This document shows, one piece after another, positions 63,545 to 64,000 of a stretch of DNA of 64,000 nucleotides. The DNA lies in contig JAIVFJ010000077.1 in the NCBI GenBank assembly GCA_025765615.1, positions 1 through 64,000 on the forward strand. Reading direction: 5' to 3'. The notes below the pieces were generated by a model. The model was not told where the DNA came from. It was given only the letters and a program-made list of their open reading frames with translations, and searched no databases. Numbering within the stretch: position 1 is the first letter of the stretch; every line of letters starts with the position of its first letter. The translations under genes were made by a program, and so were the position numbers. Origin of the DNA: Zopfochytrium polystomum (lineage: Eukaryota; Chytridiomycota; Chytridiomycetes; Chytridiales; Chytridiaceae).

Positions 63545-64000
63545 TGTGTGCCTGTTTGTGTATGAGGTTCAGATGACCGTGTCGAGTTGCCAGCCCCTCA
63601 TTTGTAAAGGCTGGCGGCCAACGTTTTTTAGTTGCCGCAAACTTTCTCTACTGTCGAGGCGAGCTATCATTTCCGTCTGACACCACCCTCAACCCTTCCC
63701 CTTCGTTTCCAAAAAAAATTCCCCATGTTTTTTGGTTTGCAACTCTACTCACCCTGCTTCTCCCACCCTGGGCCTTGGTGTCTTTTCTTTCTCGATTTCC
63801 TCATCCTAGTGCTTTTCCAGCCCTGTTTTCCCTCCTATTCCTCTAAACCTGCTTTCGTCTCCTTAAAAAGACCCAAACGAAAAAAAAAGCACAAAAAAAA
63901 AAAAAAAAAAACTCACCCCCCAATTTCGTGCCCGTCGAAAGAAAACCCCATTGCAACACCCAAAATACTCCGTTCCATTTCTGAACACCCCTTTTGGCAA
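63437..64000. other. 3' flank with long (GT)n
   Basis: A nearly pure GT array covers about 63451-63541, starting 15 bp after the UNC93-like stop. The rest is T- and C-rich with an A tract at 63893-63910. No gene. Confidence 0.7.

Overview
The window looks like nuclear DNA of a fungus, most likely an early-diverging, chytrid-like one. The support is GC-rich, multi-exon host genes with short introns (about 60-290 bp), a Trm9-type tRNA methyltransferase, a GCN4-like bZIP factor, an UNC93-like transporter and a cellobiose-dehydrogenase-like GMC oxidoreductase, set between AT-richer blocks of Ty3, Ty1/copia and Harbinger-like DNA. The lineage call is an inference; no rRNA or other strong taxonomic marker is present.

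Layout. 1-8.4 kb: a damaged Ty3 chromovirus (family A, minus strand), tRNA-His(GUG), tRNA-Ala(AGC), a solo LTR with target-site duplication and a dispersed repeat. 8.8-19.4 kb: host gene island with GMC oxidoreductase (+), LRR-transmembrane protein (+), GCN4-like bZIP (-, with candidate uORFs in its leader), a small secreted protein (+) and TRM9 (+). 19.5-44.4 kb: a repeat landscape. Its centre is a recent family A insertion (identical LTRs, 5-bp TSD) inside a Ty1/copia integrase. Around it are further copia remnants, a Harbinger-type Myb/transposase pair, tRNA-Lys(UUU) genes with introns, and several duplicated segments. 44.4-48.8 kb: a 1462-codon open frame from a second Ty3 element that carries a complete APE1/ExoIII-like endonuclease domain between RNase H and integrase. 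49.8-50.8 kb: the RT-RNase H part of family A. 51.6-53.6 kb: a cysteine-rich repeat protein with a degenerate neighbour copy. 54-55 kb: two more tRNA-Lys genes. 55.9-63.4 kb: a second host island with a 1287-residue ZZ-finger protein (-) divergent from an UNC93-like transporter (+).

How the parts fit. Family A LTRs carry a phased array of heat-shock-element pentamers upstream of a TATA box. The predicted mRNA start is complementary over 11 nt to the site just inside the 5' LTR, which suggests Tf1/sushi-type self-priming. All family A copies with LTRs here lack reverse transcriptase, and two share what looks like the same deletion, so they probably moved using RT supplied in trans. The most unusual object is the endonuclease-bearing Ty3 polyprotein.
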